NCBI RefSeq assembly: GCF_003854275.1
Contig: NZ_QTQP01000005.1
Coordinates: 1 to 64,000, forward strand
Reading direction: 5' to 3'
DNA: 64,000 bases
Source of the DNA: Burkholderia sp. Bp8963
GTDB lineage: Bacteria; Pseudomonadota; Gammaproteobacteria; Burkholderiales; Burkholderiaceae
Shown one piece after another: positions 1-11,500 of the stretch (position 1 is the first letter of the stretch; each line of letters starts with the position of its first letter). The notes below the pieces were generated by a model. That model searched no databases. It worked only from the letters and a program-made list of their open reading frames with translations, and was not told where the DNA came from. The translations under genes and the position numbers were made by a program.

Positions 1-144
1 CTTCCGCTCGTTGGGCCTTCCGTCGCTGGGTCCATCGCCGATCAACTGATCCGAACCGCCGTGTACGGACCCGTACGCACGGTGGTGCGGGAGGGGTCGG
101 GCCGCGAGGCCTGCCCCTATCCCAATTTGCATCTGCAGCCGCTT

Positions 145-1336
<1,192 letters not shown>

Positions 1337-1348
1337 CGGGCGAGTATA
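1337..1348 (-). promoter_or_regulatory. -10 box for trpS leader transcript
   Basis: TATACT at 1348-1343 matches the -10 consensus at five of six bases. It is followed by six bases (CGCCCG) and then the leader-peptide ATG. No convincing -35 hexamer is seen 16-18 bases upstream, so the promoter may depend on an activator or on other contacts. Confidence 0.5.
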
Positions 1349-1565
1349 GCGCAACCCCGGATCCCGCCGCCGGCGGCCGCCCTGAGCGACGTCGCACGAG
1401 CTTCTGCCGAATCGGCTGTGGGCGACGCGCAATTCGACGCAATCGGCTGTGAGCGCAGCCGAATTCGACGCAGTTGGCCTATTTTGACTTCCGATAATGG
1501 TCTGGAACCCCGGGGCGGCGTTACGGCACTTCGCGCAAGCCGCCTCGATGACCATGGAGAATCCG

Positions 1566-2324
1566 ATGAATTTCACGCAAGCGTTCGTTCGCCGTCCCGC
1601 GCCGTCATGCGGCGCCGGCCTGACCACCGCGCAGCTCGGCGCACCCGATTACGACAAGACCCTGACGCAGTTCCACGGCTACTGCGAAACGCTGCGCAAG
1701 CTCGGCCTGGCGCTCACCGAACTGCCGCCGCTCGACGCGTTCCCGGATTCGCACTTCGTCGAGGACGTCGCGGTCGTCACCCCGGAGTTCGCGGTGATCA
1801 CGCGTCCCGGCGCGCCGGCGCGGCGCGGTGAAATCGCGCATATCGAAACGCCGCTCGCCGCGCATCGCGAACTGCTGCCGATGCGCGCGGGCCGTCTCGA
1901 CGGCGGCGACGTGATGCTCGTCGGCAAGCGTTTCTACATCGGCCTGACGGGCCGCACCGACGCCGACGGCATCGCGGCGTTCGAATCGCTCGTGTCGCCG
2001 TACGGATACTCGGTCGTCGCGGTGCCGGTGGGCGACGGGCTGCACCTGAAGTCGGTCGTCAACTACGTCGGCGACGACACGCTGCTCGTGAACGAAGCGC
2101 TGGCCGGCCATCCGGCGTTCGCCGGGTTCCGCCGGATCGAGGTCGCGGCGGCCGATGAATATGCGTGCAATACGCTGCGCGTGAACGATGCGCTGATCAC
2201 GCCGGCCGGCTATCCGCGCGTGCACGCGGTCATCGAGCCGCTCGGCCTGCCGCTCTATGTGATCGACTCGAGCGAGTTCCGCAAAATGGACGGCGGGCTC
2301 ACTTGCCTGTCGCTGCGGTTCTAG
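1566..2324 (+). CDS. Dimethylarginine dimethylaminohydrolase family protein
   Basis: The 252-aa protein belongs to the amidinotransferase/DDAH fold, which hydrolyses dimethylarginine to citrulline and dimethylamine, or acts on a related guanidino compound. The expected catalytic residues are present: His160 in GDGLHLKS and Cys247 in the C-terminal GGLTCLSLRF. The acidic residue of the triad probably lies in SHFVEDVAV near residue 66. The start at MNFTQAF is preceded by GGAGA. It lies 99 bases upstream of an Lrp-type regulator and near an amino-acid permease, which suggests a locus for arginine-derived amino acids. The exact substrate cannot be fixed from sequence. Confidence 0.85.
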   Translation: MNFTQAFVRRPAPSCGAGLTTAQLGAPDYDKTLTQFHGYCETLRKLGLALTELPPLDAFPDSHFVEDVAVVTPEFAVITRPGAPARRGEIAHIETPLAAHRELLPMRAGRLDGGDVMLVGKRFYIGLTGRTDADGIAAFESLVSPYGYSVVAVPVGDGLHLKSVVNYVGDDTLLVNEALAGHPAFAGFRRIEVAAADEYACNTLRVNDALITPAGYPRVHAVIEPLGLPLYVIDSSEFRKMDGGLTCLSLRF

Positions 2325-2423
2325 CCGATTGGCGCAGGGTCCGGTTCGGTCGGATAATGTGGCGCGCGTGCGCAGCGGAAAGCGCTGCGCGCGCGGCCGA
2401 TGACACGACTGGAGCGAACGCGG

Positions 2424-2888
2424 ATGCCCGACAAGAAGATGCAGCTCGACAAGATCGATCTCCGGATCATCGACATCCTGAAGAACGACGGGCGGATCTC
2501 GTACCGGAAGCTGTCGGAGCTCGTGAACCTGACGCCGCGGCCGTGCCAGGCGCGCGTCGAACGGCTCGAAGCGCTCGGGATCATCGAAGGGTACCGCGCG
2601 GTGATCAACACGCCGCGCGACACCAAGCCGATCGTCGTGCTCGCGCAGATCGTGCTCGCCGATCACGGCCGTTCGCAGGTGCCGTTCGAGGAGGAAATGC
2701 GCGCGAATCCGGCGGTGCTCGACTGCTGGCTGGTGAGCGGCACGTTCGATTTCCTCGTGCGGCTCGCGTGCGAGGACCTCGACGAGTACCGCCGGATCGC
2801 GAACGTATGGCTCGAGAGCCCGCGCTTCCGGATCGAGAAGATCGTGACGACGGCTGAGTTGCAGGTGATCAAGCGCAGCGTCGCGTGA
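2424..2888 (+). CDS. Lrp/AsnC family transcriptional regulator
   Basis: The 154-aa protein has an N-terminal winged HTH (about residues 8-60, including DGRISYRKLSELVNLTP) and a C-terminal RAM ligand-binding domain (about residues 70-145), the standard Lrp/AsnC length and layout. The ATG at 2424 is preferred over the ATG at 2400 because GGAG lies 9 bases upstream and the Lrp fold begins directly. It sits between a DDAH-family hydrolase and an amino-acid permease and probably senses an amino acid handled by them. A perfect palindrome before the permease is a candidate target. The ligand is unknown. Confidence 0.9.
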   Translation: MPDKKMQLDKIDLRIIDILKNDGRISYRKLSELVNLTPRPCQARVERLEALGIIEGYRAVINTPRDTKPIVVLAQIVLADHGRSQVPFEEEMRANPAVLDCWLVSGTFDFLVRLACEDLDEYRRIANVWLESPRFRIEKIVTTAELQVIKRSVA

Positions 2889-2988
2889 CGCGCGGACGCG
2901 CGTCGATCGCGTCGATCGTTACACCGGCTGGCGCCTGAACGAGCACGTGCGCAACGCGGGAAACCGGGCCATTTGCTTTGCATACCGA

Positions 2989-3004
2989 ATCAAATCGATT
3001 TGAT
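2989..3004. promoter_or_regulatory. 16-bp perfect palindrome upstream of permease
   Basis: ATCAAATCGATTTGAT reads identically on both strands. It ends 23 bases before the permease ATG and lies 100 bases after the Lrp-type regulator gene. Its size and AT-rich arms fit a dimeric operator, plausibly for that regulator. Confidence 0.5.
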
Positions 3005-3027
3005 CGAATTTTTCCAGGGTGAACACT

Positions 3028-4560
3028 ATGGATGCTTTGCAAGCGACAGCGCGGCCGGTTGCCGCGTCGACGACGACGCTCAAGCGCCGACTGCAGGGCC
3101 GTCATGTCGCGATGATCGCGATCGGCGGCTCGATCGGCACCGGGCTGTTCGTCGCGTCCGGCGCGTCGGTCGCGCAGGCGGGGCCCGGCGGCGCGATCGC
3201 CGCGTATATTGCGATCGGGCTGATGGTTTACTTCGTCGTGACGGGGCTCGGTGAAATGGCCGCGCTGATGCCCGTATCGGGCTCGTTCGCGATCTACGGC
3301 GAGAAGTACGTCGACGAAGGCTTCGGCGTCGCGCTCGGCTGGACCTACTGGTACAGCTGGGCCGTGACGATCGCGATCGAGCTCGTGGCCGGACAGATCG
3401 TGATGCGCTACTGGTTTCCCGGCGTGCCCGGCATCTGGTGGGGCGCCGCGTTCCTGGTGCTGATCTTCCTGCTGAACACGCTGTCCGTGCGCGGCTTCGG
3501 CGAATCGGAGTACTGGTTTTCGCTGATCAAGGTCGTCACGGTGATCGCGTTCATCGCCGCCGGGCTGCTGATCGCGACTGGCGCGATCGGCAGCGGGCAT
3601 GTGGCGGGCTGGCACAATTTCACGATCGGGGACGCGCCGTTCGTCGGCGGCGTGCACGCGATGATGAGCGTCGCGCTGATCGCCGGGTTTTCGTTCCTCG
3701 GCACCGAGCTGGTCGGGATCACGGCCGGCGAATCGGAGAACCCGCGCACGACGATCCCGCGCGCGGTGAAGCAGATCTTCTGGCGGATCCTGCTGTTCTA
3801 CGTACTCGCGATCTTCGTGATCGGGCTGCTGATTCCGTACACCGATCCGAACCTGCTGAAGAGCGACGTGACGGATATCGGCGTGAGCCCGTTCACGCTC
3901 GTATTCCGCCATGCCGGGTTTCCGCTGGCCGCCGACGCGATGAATCTCGTGATCCTGACCGCCGTGCTGTCCGCCGGCAACTCCGGCACGTATGCGGCGA
4001 CACGGATGCTGTACAACCTCGCGAACGAAGGCCGGGCGCCGGCGATGTTCGCGACGCTGTCGCCGGGCGGTGTGCCGCGCAATGCGCTGTACGCGACGAT
4101 GGCGGTCGGCGGGCTGTGCTTCCTGACGTCGCTGACCAACAACCAGGGAATCTATCTGTGGCTGTTGAACACGGTGGGTATCACGGGTTTCATCGCGTGG
4201 CTCGGCATCGCGGTCAGCCACTACCGGTTCCGCAAGGGCTTCCTGAAGCAGGGCTATCGGCTCGAGCAACTGCCGTATCGCGCGAAGTGGTTTCCGCTCG
4301 GGCCGCTGTTCGCAGTCGCGATATGCATCGTGATCTCGCTCGGGCAGGACTATCAGGCGTTCGTCGCGCCGAAGATCGACTGGATGGAGGTGCTGTCGAT
4401 CTACGTGTGGATTCCGCTGTTCGTCGCGATCTGGCTCGGCTACCGGCGTGTCCGCAAGAGCCGCCTCGTGCGCTACGACGAGATGGATATCGGTCCATGG
4501 CTGAACCGGTCCGTCGAAGCGGTCGATGCGGTGACGGGCGCGCACGGCCGGCCGCATTGA
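3028..4560 (+). CDS. APC-family amino-acid permease (LysP-like)
   Basis: The 510-aa polytopic inner-membrane protein carries the amino-acid permease signature near the N-terminus (HVAMIAIGGSIGTGLFVASG) and about 12 hydrophobic segments. The conserved loop GESENPRTTIPRAVKQ and the SAGNSGTYAATRMLYNLA segment match the lysine/aromatic amino-acid permease branch of APC transporters, which import by proton symport. The start is taken at ATG 3028 with CAGGGTG upstream; an in-frame GTG at 3019 would add three residues. The permease follows an Lrp-type regulator and a DDAH-family enzyme, so a basic amino acid is a reasonable but unproven substrate. Confidence 0.9.
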   Translation: MDALQATARPVAASTTTLKRRLQGRHVAMIAIGGSIGTGLFVASGASVAQAGPGGAIAAYIAIGLMVYFVVTGLGEMAALMPVSGSFAIYGEKYVDEGFGVALGWTYWYSWAVTIAIELVAGQIVMRYWFPGVPGIWWGAAFLVLIFLLNTLSVRGFGESEYWFSLIKVVTVIAFIAAGLLIATGAIGSGHVAGWHNFTIGDAPFVGGVHAMMSVALIAGFSFLGTELVGITAGESENPRTTIPRAVKQIFWRILLFYVLAIFVIGLLIPYTDPNLLKSDVTDIGVSPFTLVFRHAGFPLAADAMNLVILTAVLSAGNSGTYAATRMLYNLANEGRAPAMFATLSPGGVPRNALYATMAVGGLCFLTSLTNNQGIYLWLLNTVGITGFIAWLGIAVSHYRFRKGFLKQGYRLEQLPYRAKWFPLGPLFAVAICIVISLGQDYQAFVAPKIDWMEVLSIYVWIPLFVAIWLGYRRVRKSRLVRYDEMDIGPWLNRSVEAVDAVTGAHGRPH

Positions 4561-4627
4561 CCTGACGCGGCTGCGCGCGGCGGCGCCGGGTGGCGCCGGG
4601 TGGCGCCGGCCGGTGCAGCGGCGGTAG

Positions 4628-5542
4628 TCAGCGCGGCTCCTTCAGATACGCCTTCATGAAGTCGACCCACGCGCGCACTTTCTGCGGCACGTGTGAGGTC
4701 GATACATACAACGCGTACACGCTCTGCCGCGGAAACCGGTAGCCGGGCAGCGCATCGACGAGCACGCCGCTCGCGAGGTCGTCGCGCACGAGCCATTCGG
4801 GCAGCAGCGCGACACCGCTGCCTTGCCGCGCGAGTTCGCGCAGCACCGATGCGTTGTCGACGACGACACGCGGTTTCGCAGCCGGGCGGTAAAGGTGCGT
4901 GTCGCCGGCGCGGTCGACGAGCGTCCATTCGGCGATCCGCTCGAGCCGGCTGTGGCCGAGCTGCGGCAGGCGCGCCAGCGCGTCGGGCGATGCCGCATGC
5001 GGCACGCGGGCGCGCGCGGGCAGATCCGGCGCCATCACGGGGCGCACCTCGTAGGTGCCGAGGCGCACGCCGCGATAGGGCAGGTGCGCGAACTGCTCGT
5101 CACGCCCGAGCCGGATCGCGACGTCGAACCGGTCGCGCACGAGGTCGGCCTGCGACGTATGCGTTTCGAGCCGCACCCGCAGCGCGGGGTGCTGCTCGAT
5201 GAACGCGTGCAGCGCGGGCGCGACGACTCGCGACGCATATTCGACCGTCGACGTCACGCGCAGCACGCCTTGCATCCCGCCGTGCTCGCCGCGCACTTCG
5301 TCGATCGCGCCTTCGGCTTCGTCGAGCACGCGCAGGCAGCGCTGGTAGAAGCGCTCGCCCGCATCGGTCAGCTCGACGCGCCGTGTCGTCCGCGTGAGCA
5401 ACGTGACGCCGAGCTCGGCTTCGAGCTGCTTGATGTTGAAGCTGACGGCCGCGCGCGCCTGGTTCAGCGCGGTCGCGGCGGCCGTGAACGAGCCCGCTTC
5501 GACCACGGCGCGGAATACGGCGAAACGATCGAGGCTCACCAT
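4628..5542 (-). CDS. LysR family transcriptional regulator
   Basis: The 304-aa protein has the LysR winged HTH at residues 1-60 (SLDRFAVFRAVVEAGSFTAA then VSFNIKQLEAELG) followed by a periplasmic-binding-like effector domain. The start is uncertain: ATG 5542 places the HTH at the usual N-terminal distance, and an in-frame ATG at 5557 would add five residues. AAGGA lies 14 bases before the chosen start, which is rather far. It is divergent from the MFS transporter at 5750, with about 200 bases between, the usual arrangement for a LysR regulator that controls its neighbour. Confidence 0.9.
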   Translation of the reverse strand: MVSLDRFAVFRAVVEAGSFTAAATALNQARAAVSFNIKQLEAELGVTLLTRTTRRVELTDAGERFYQRCLRVLDEAEGAIDEVRGEHGGMQGVLRVTSTVEYASRVVAPALHAFIEQHPALRVRLETHTSQADLVRDRFDVAIRLGRDEQFAHLPYRGVRLGTYEVRPVMAPDLPARARVPHAASPDALARLPQLGHSRLERIAEWTLVDRAGDTHLYRPAAKPRVVVDNASVLRELARQGSGVALLPEWLVRDDLASGVLVDALPGYRFPRQSVYALYVSTSHVPQKVRAWVDFMKAYLKEPR

Positions 5543-5749
5543 GATTGTGTCGATCATCCTTCGGAAAAAACGGCGTACCGGACGAAGCGTACCGGGAATG
5601 CGCGCGGGCGTGGGGTTTGCGGCGATCGGCATCCGAGATACATGCTGCCCGGATTGTCAAAATTTTTCGACAGGACCATCCGTGTTGCCGGGCTTATCCG
5701 CGCGGGTGGCGAGCCTTACACTGCGGCGTTTCGTCCGATTGCCGCCGCC

Positions 5750-7123
5750 ATGTCCGACCGTTCCAGAATCGCCGCCGTCTATCTGCTCGGCTTCTCGATC
5801 GATCTTGCGAACATGTTCATGCTCAATGCCGCGTATCCGGCGTTGCAGCGCGAACTGCACGCATCGGTCGCGCAGCTCGCATGGGTCGGCAACATGTACG
5901 TGCTCGGCCTGACGGTCGTGATCCCGCTCGGCACCTGGCTCGCGCGCCGGTGCGGCGAGCGCCGCGTGCTGGCGGCGTCGCTGCTGCTGTTCGCGCTCGG
6001 CAGCGCGGGCGTCGGCGCGTCGCGGTCGATCGGCGCGCTGCTCGCGTGGCGGCTTGCGCAGGGGCTCGGCGGCGGCCTGCTGATTCCGGTCGGGCAGACG
6101 CTCGCCTATCGCGCGTACCCACCGCAGGCGCGCGCGCACCTGACGTCGGTCGTGATGATGGTGGCGCTGCTCGTGCCCGCGCTGTCGCCCGCGATCGGCG
6201 GCGCGATCGTCGACCGCGCGTCATGGCGCGCGATCTTCTTCGGCATGCTGCCGCTCGCGGCGGCGACCTGCGCGCTTGCGCTCGCGTGGCTGCCGCGCGA
6301 CGGCGCGCGCGATCGGCCGGCGCCGCTCGATTGGCCGGGCCTCGGCCTGAGCGCCACCGCGCTCGTCGCGCTGCTGCTCGGCCTGACCGTTGCCGGGCGG
6401 CCCGGCGCCGGCCCGGCCGCGCTCGCGATGCTGGCGATCGCGCTCGTGGCGGGTGGCGGCTACGTCGCGCGCGCTCGTCGGGTTGCGTCGCCGTTACTCG
6501 ATCTGCGCCTGCTCGCGCAGCCACTGTTGCGGATCGGGGTCGTCGTCTACCTGTGCGTGCCGGGCGTGTTCACGGGCGTCAATCTGGTCGCCGCACTCTA
6601 CCTGCAGAACGAACTGGGGTTGAGCGCCGCGCATGCCGGCGCACTGATGGTGCCGTGGGCGCTCGCGTCGTTCGTCGCGATTGCGACGACACGCCGGTGC
6701 TTTCCGCGCTGGGGCGCGAAGCCGCTGTTCGCGTGCGGGATCGTGCTGGAATGCGCGGGCATCATGCTGCTCGCGACGCCGTGGGCCGCGCTCGAGGCCG
6801 CGCGTATCGCGGCATTCGCGACGATGGGGCTCGGCGCCAGCCTGTGCACGAGCACGTCGCAGAGCGCGGCGTTCGTCGACATGCCGGCCGATCGCATGGG
6901 CGACGCGAGCGCGCTGTGGAACATCAACCGGCAACTGAGCTTCTGTCTCGGCGTGGCCGTGCTCGGCAGCGCGCTCAACGGACTGCTGGCGCTCGATGCG
7001 GGCCGCTCGGCGCTGATGCCGTACCGGCAATGTTTCGCGCTCGCGGTGCTGCTGACGTTGCTGCCGCTGTGGCTTGTCGCGCGGCTTCCGCCGCATCGGT
7101 CTGCGCATCGGCCCGCGCATTGA
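5750..7123 (+). CDS. MFS efflux transporter (DHA2/EmrB-like)
   Basis: The 457-aa inner-membrane protein has the drug-resistance MFS pattern: an N-terminal NMFMLNAAYPALQRELH segment where DHA2 proteins carry the motif for the first helix, LAQGLGGGLLIPVGQTLAY in helix 4, and about 12-14 hydrophobic stretches. Such proteins export small molecules using the proton gradient. The start at MSDRSRIAAVYLL gives a cytoplasmic N-terminus directly before the first helix. Divergence from a LysR gene suggests inducible efflux. It is followed after 44 bases by a small SnoaL-like gene. The exported substrate is unknown. Confidence 0.88.
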   Translation: MSDRSRIAAVYLLGFSIDLANMFMLNAAYPALQRELHASVAQLAWVGNMYVLGLTVVIPLGTWLARRCGERRVLAASLLLFALGSAGVGASRSIGALLAWRLAQGLGGGLLIPVGQTLAYRAYPPQARAHLTSVVMMVALLVPALSPAIGGAIVDRASWRAIFFGMLPLAAATCALALAWLPRDGARDRPAPLDWPGLGLSATALVALLLGLTVAGRPGAGPAALAMLAIALVAGGGYVARARRVASPLLDLRLLAQPLLRIGVVVYLCVPGVFTGVNLVAALYLQNELGLSAAHAGALMVPWALASFVAIATTRRCFPRWGAKPLFACGIVLECAGIMLLATPWAALEAARIAAFATMGLGASLCTSTSQSAAFVDMPADRMGDASALWNINRQLSFCLGVAVLGSALNGLLALDAGRSALMPYRQCFALAVLLTLLPLWLVARLPPHRSAHRPAH

Positions 7124-7167
7124 TCAGTCGTCGCGCCTGCCATTTCCCAACGAACCTGAGGACTCCA

Positions 7168-7566
7168 ATGAATTCATCGAATCCTTTTTTCGACGAAGTG
7201 GTCGACGCGCATGTCGACATCGCGCACTGGCTGTCGGGCCGCGCCGATCCGGAGCGGCTTGCGGCGCTGCTTGCGCGCTTCTCGCCGCGCTTCTCGATGA
7301 TCGCGCTGCCGGGCACGGCGCTCGATTACGCGGGCGTCGATGCGCTGTTTTCTCGCGGGCACGGCGCGCGCCCGGGATTGCGGATCGAGATCGACGAACT
7401 GCGCGAGATCCGTGGTTCGCACGATGGTGCGGTGATCGGCTATCGCGAAACGCAGACGGACGGTGAAGGGCGGCGCACGGTGCGGCGCTCGACTGCGGTG
7501 TTCGAGCGCGATGCGGCCGGCCGGATCGTCTGGCGGCATCTGCACGAAACGCCGGTCGCGGGCTGA
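7168..7566 (+). CDS. SnoaL/NTF2-like small protein
   Basis: The 132-aa protein looks like a single NTF2-like domain of the DUF4440/SnoaL type: an N-terminal helix pair (NPFFDEVVDAHVDIAHWLSG), then alternating strands ending in VFERDAAGRIVWRHLHETPV, a typical SnoaL terminal strand. These small cone-shaped domains bind or convert small hydrophobic ligands, and no catalytic role can be assigned here. A GAGGA sequence lies 5-8 bases before the ATG. It follows the MFS gene closely on the same strand and may be cotranscribed. Confidence 0.7.
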   Translation: MNSSNPFFDEVVDAHVDIAHWLSGRADPERLAALLARFSPRFSMIALPGTALDYAGVDALFSRGHGARPGLRIEIDELREIRGSHDGAVIGYRETQTDGEGRRTVRRSTAVFERDAAGRIVWRHLHETPVAG

Positions 7567-7657
7567 GCGGGCAGCGTCGGGCTGGACGATTGGCCGGCAA
7601 GCCCGCGCGCGACGGTGTGCGGAACCCACGCATCGCGCGCTGCCGGTCGCGCCGATG

Positions 7658-8383
7658 CTATTTATCCAGGTCAGCGTAGTGGCGGAAGATCCCCATGTCG
7701 TTGAACGAGATGCGGCGCCCGGACGCAAGATAGCGCGCGACCGGCGGATGCTGCGCGACCCTGTCGTGCAGGCCGACCAGCGCCGCATGCTTGCGCTCGA
7801 CGCGGGCCATCGCTTTCGGGAACGCGTAGCGCAGGCCTTCGATCAACTGGAACATCGACAGATCCGCGTAGCTGAGTGCGTCGCCCGCGAGGTAGCCGCT
7901 CTCGTGCGGATTCTGTTCGAGCACCCGGCTGAAATAGCCGAGGAACTTCGGCAGGCGCTGCTCGCGGAAATCCTGCGCACGCGCGGCGGCCTCCGGCATC
8001 TGCTCCTCGTAATACAGGCCGCTCGAGATCGGGTGATGCGTGTCATGAATCTCGGTGACGAAATCGCTCACCGTCAGCTGCAGCTGATGGACCCATAGCC
8101 GCCCGGCCTCGTCCACGGGCGCGAGGCCGTGCCGCGCGCCGAGGAACAGCAGGATGTTCGCGGTCTGTCCGATGATCCGGTCGCCGGCCTTGAGGAACGG
8201 CGGCGCGAACGGCACGCATTCCGTCGACGTGCTGTCCATCAGGCGCATCATCGCCGGCACGCCCATGCCGCGCCCGGAGCGGCGCGCGACGTCCACGTAT
8301 TCCGCTTCGGCGGCTTCGAGCGTGAGCCGCACGAATTCGCCGCGGCCCTGGATCTCGGGCCAGTAGTACAGCTCGTAGTGCAT
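7658..8383 (-). CDS. Glutathione S-transferase family protein
   Basis: The 241-aa protein begins with a thioredoxin-like domain (MHYELYYWPEIQGRGEFVRL, about residues 1-95, with TANILLFLG near its end) and continues with an all-helical domain (LSYADLSMFQLIEGL). This is the GST fold and usual length. The Tyr residues near the N-terminus resemble the catalytic Tyr of sigma/alpha-type GSTs, and the insertion between the first helix and strand 3 is longer than usual. It probably conjugates glutathione to electrophiles in the cytoplasm. It is convergent with the SnoaL-like gene and divergent from the cyclase gene. Confidence 0.85.
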   Translation of the reverse strand: MHYELYYWPEIQGRGEFVRLTLEAAEAEYVDVARRSGRGMGVPAMMRLMDSTSTECVPFAPPFLKAGDRIIGQTANILLFLGARHGLAPVDEAGRLWVHQLQLTVSDFVTEIHDTHHPISSGLYYEEQMPEAAARAQDFREQRLPKFLGYFSRVLEQNPHESGYLAGDALSYADLSMFQLIEGLRYAFPKAMARVERKHAALVGLHDRVAQHPPVARYLASGRRISFNDMGIFRHYADLDK

Positions 8384-8593
8384 GCTTCCTCCGCTTCCGT
8401 GCAGAAATCGATGATGATGGCGTCGTCTGGCTGCGGGTAGCGCAGCGGTGCGGGCCCGTTTGCGATGATAGTCGTCGCGCGATCGATTTCAATGACGGTA
8501 CGCGCTGCCGCAATGCCACCCACCCGGACCTTGCCGCAGGCGGGCGCCGCGCGTAATGTTTAAGCGCTGGCCCTCGGCAGGAGAAGAGGTGGT

Positions 8594-11500
8594 ATGTATT
8601 GCGCAAACTGCGGATTCGACAATCTCGCCGGGGCCAGATTCTGTGAAGCGTGCGGGGCCATGCTGTCGCGCGCGTGTCCGCGCTGCGGTCACGAGGCGAG
8701 CCCGTCCGCCAGATTCTGCAATGCGTGCGGCGCGTCGCTGACCGATGCGCGTGCCGAACCTGCGCCGCGCGCGCGGCCCGTTGCCGAACCCGCTATCGCA
8801 CCGATCCATTACACGCCGCAGCATCTCGCCGAGCGCATCCTCGCCGAGCATGCGGCGATGGAAGCGCGGGGCGAAACCGCCGGCGAGCGCAAGACCGTCA
8901 CCGCTTTGTTCGCGGACATGGCCGGCTCCACCGCGCTGATCCACGATCTGGACCCGGAAGAGGCGCATCGCCTGATCGAGCCCGTGGTCGCGCTGATGAT
9001 GGAGGCTGTCCACTACTACGAAGGCTACGTGGCGAAGTCGCTCGGCGACGGCATCCTCGCGCTGTTCGGCGCGCCGATCGCCCACGAGGACCACCCGCAG
9101 CGCGCGCTGTTCGCGGCGCTGCGGATGCAGGACGCGATGCGCCGCCACGGCGACCGGATTCGTCTGGAAAAAGGTATCCCGCTGCAGATCCGCGTTGGCG
9201 TGCACACCGGCGAAGTCGTCGTGCGCTCGATCCGCACGGACGACCTGCACACCGACTACGACCCGGTCGGGCACACGATCCACATCGCATCGCGGATGGA
9301 AGGGATCGCGACGCCCACGTCGATCCTCGTCAGCGAGGCGACGCACAAGCTGGCGGAGGGCTACTTCGAGTTCAAGTCGCTCGGGGCGACGCAGGTCAAG
9401 GGCATTCCCGAGCCGCTGTCGGTGTACGAGGTGCTGGGTCCCGGCGCACTGCGCACGCGGTTGCAACTGTCCGCGCATCGCGGCCTCGCGCGGTTCGTCG
9501 GCCGCGACGCCGAACTGGAGCACCTGCACGGCGCGCTGGAAGCCGCGGAGGCGGGCCACGGGCGGGTGGTCGCGGTGGTCGGCGAGGCCGGAGTCGGCAA
9601 GTCGCGGCTGTTCCATGAGTTCAAGGCGAGTTCGCAGCGCGGCTGTCTCGTGCTTGAAACCTTCTCGGTGTCGCACGGCAAGGCGTTCGCCTATCTGCCG
9701 CTGATCGAGCTGCTGAAGAACTATTTCCAGATCACCGCGCAGGACGACGAACGGCACTGCCGCGAGAAAGTGATGGGCAAGGCGCTGACGCTCGAGCGCG
9801 GTTTCGAGGAGCTCGTGCCGTACCTGCTGTATCTGCTCGGTGCGAGCGAGCCCGGCTCGGCGCTCGCGGAGATGGACCCCCGGGTCCGGCGGGACCGCAC
9901 CTTCGACGCGATCATCCGGCTGCTGACGCGCGAGAGCCGCGACCAGCCGATCGAGCTGCTGTTCGAGGATCTGCAATGGCTCGATCGCGAGACCGACGCG
10001 TTCCTCGCGTACCTGATCGAACAGGTGCCGGACACGCGGATCCTGCTGCTCGTGAACTACCGGCCCGAATACCGGCCCGGCTGGCAATCCGCGGATCATT
10101 GCACACTGCTGCGGCTCGAACCGCTGGGCCCGGCCGAGGCGCAGGGGATGCTCGCCGCGCTGCTCGGCGACGACCCGGGGCTCGGCCCCATCAAGCAACT
10201 GATCCTCGAGAAGACGGAGGGCAACCCGTTCTTCATGGAGGAAGTGGTGCAAACGCTCGTCGAGGCGCAGTCGCTGCTTGGCGAACCGGGCCGCTACCGG
10301 ATCGTGCGGACGCCGGCCGCGCTGCACATCCCGACGACCGTGGAAGGCGTGCTGGCCGCCCGTATCGACCGGCTCCCGTTGCCGGAGAAGGAGCTGCTGC
10401 AGACGCTTGCGGTGATCGGCAAGGAGTTTCCGTTCAGCCTGATCCGGTGCATCTGCGGCGACCATGTCGCGCGCACGGACGACGATCTGCGCCAGTTGCT
10501 GGCTCATCTGGAAGCCGCGGAATTCATCTATGCGCGGCCCGCGTTCCCGGAGGTGGATTACTCGTTCAAGCACGCGCTGACGCAGGAAGTTGCCGGCCAT
10601 TCGCTGCTCACCGAGCGGCGCAGCGCGCTGCACGAGCGCACCGCGCAGGCGATCGAGGCGCTGTTTCCGACGCGGATCGCCGATTACTGCAGCGAGCTCG
10701 CGCATCACTACAGCCTGAGCGGCAACCTGCCGAAGGCCGTCGAGTATCTGCATCGCGCGGCTCAGCAGGCGCTTCGCCACGCGGCGCATCCGGATGCGAT
10801 GCATCATCTCGGCGCCGCACTGGAGTTGCTGAAGCGCCTGCCGGACACGCCTGCGCGCGCGCAGCGCGAGCTGACGCTGCTGCTCGCGCTGGGCCCGGTG
10901 CTGATGGACGTGCGAGGCTACGGCGCCCCCGAGGTCGCGGCGACCTATTCGCGTGCGCTGGCGCTGTGCGAGCAGGCCGGCGAGATGTCGCAGCGCTTCG
11001 CGGCCCAGTTGGGATTGAGGATCCACTTCATGACGCGCGCGGAGTATGCGACCGCGCGCGAACTCGGCACGCAGATGCTGCGCACGGCGCGAAGCGCGAA
11101 GGATCCGGCCCTGCTGCTGGAGGCGCACGGCGCACTCGGCGCGTGTCTCTTTCTGCAGGGGGACTTCGATCGCGGCCGCACCCACCTGGAACAGGCGCTT
11201 GCGATCTACGACCCCGAACGGCATCAGGCCCACGTGTTCGCGCACGGCGTCGATCCCGGCATCCGGGCGCTGAACTTCCTCGCGCTGATCCTGTGGCTGC
11301 AGGGATACCCCGACCAGGCGCGCAGGCGGATCCTGGAAGCGCTGGCGCTCGCACAGAAGCTTGCCTATGGTCCGACGCTCGCGTTCTCGCTCGCTTACGC
11401 GGCCGAACTGGATCAGCTTCGGCATGAGGTCGAGCCGATGCGCGAGCATGCAGACGCGGTTTTCACCGTCGCGACCGAACTGGGGCTGCCGTACTGGCTC

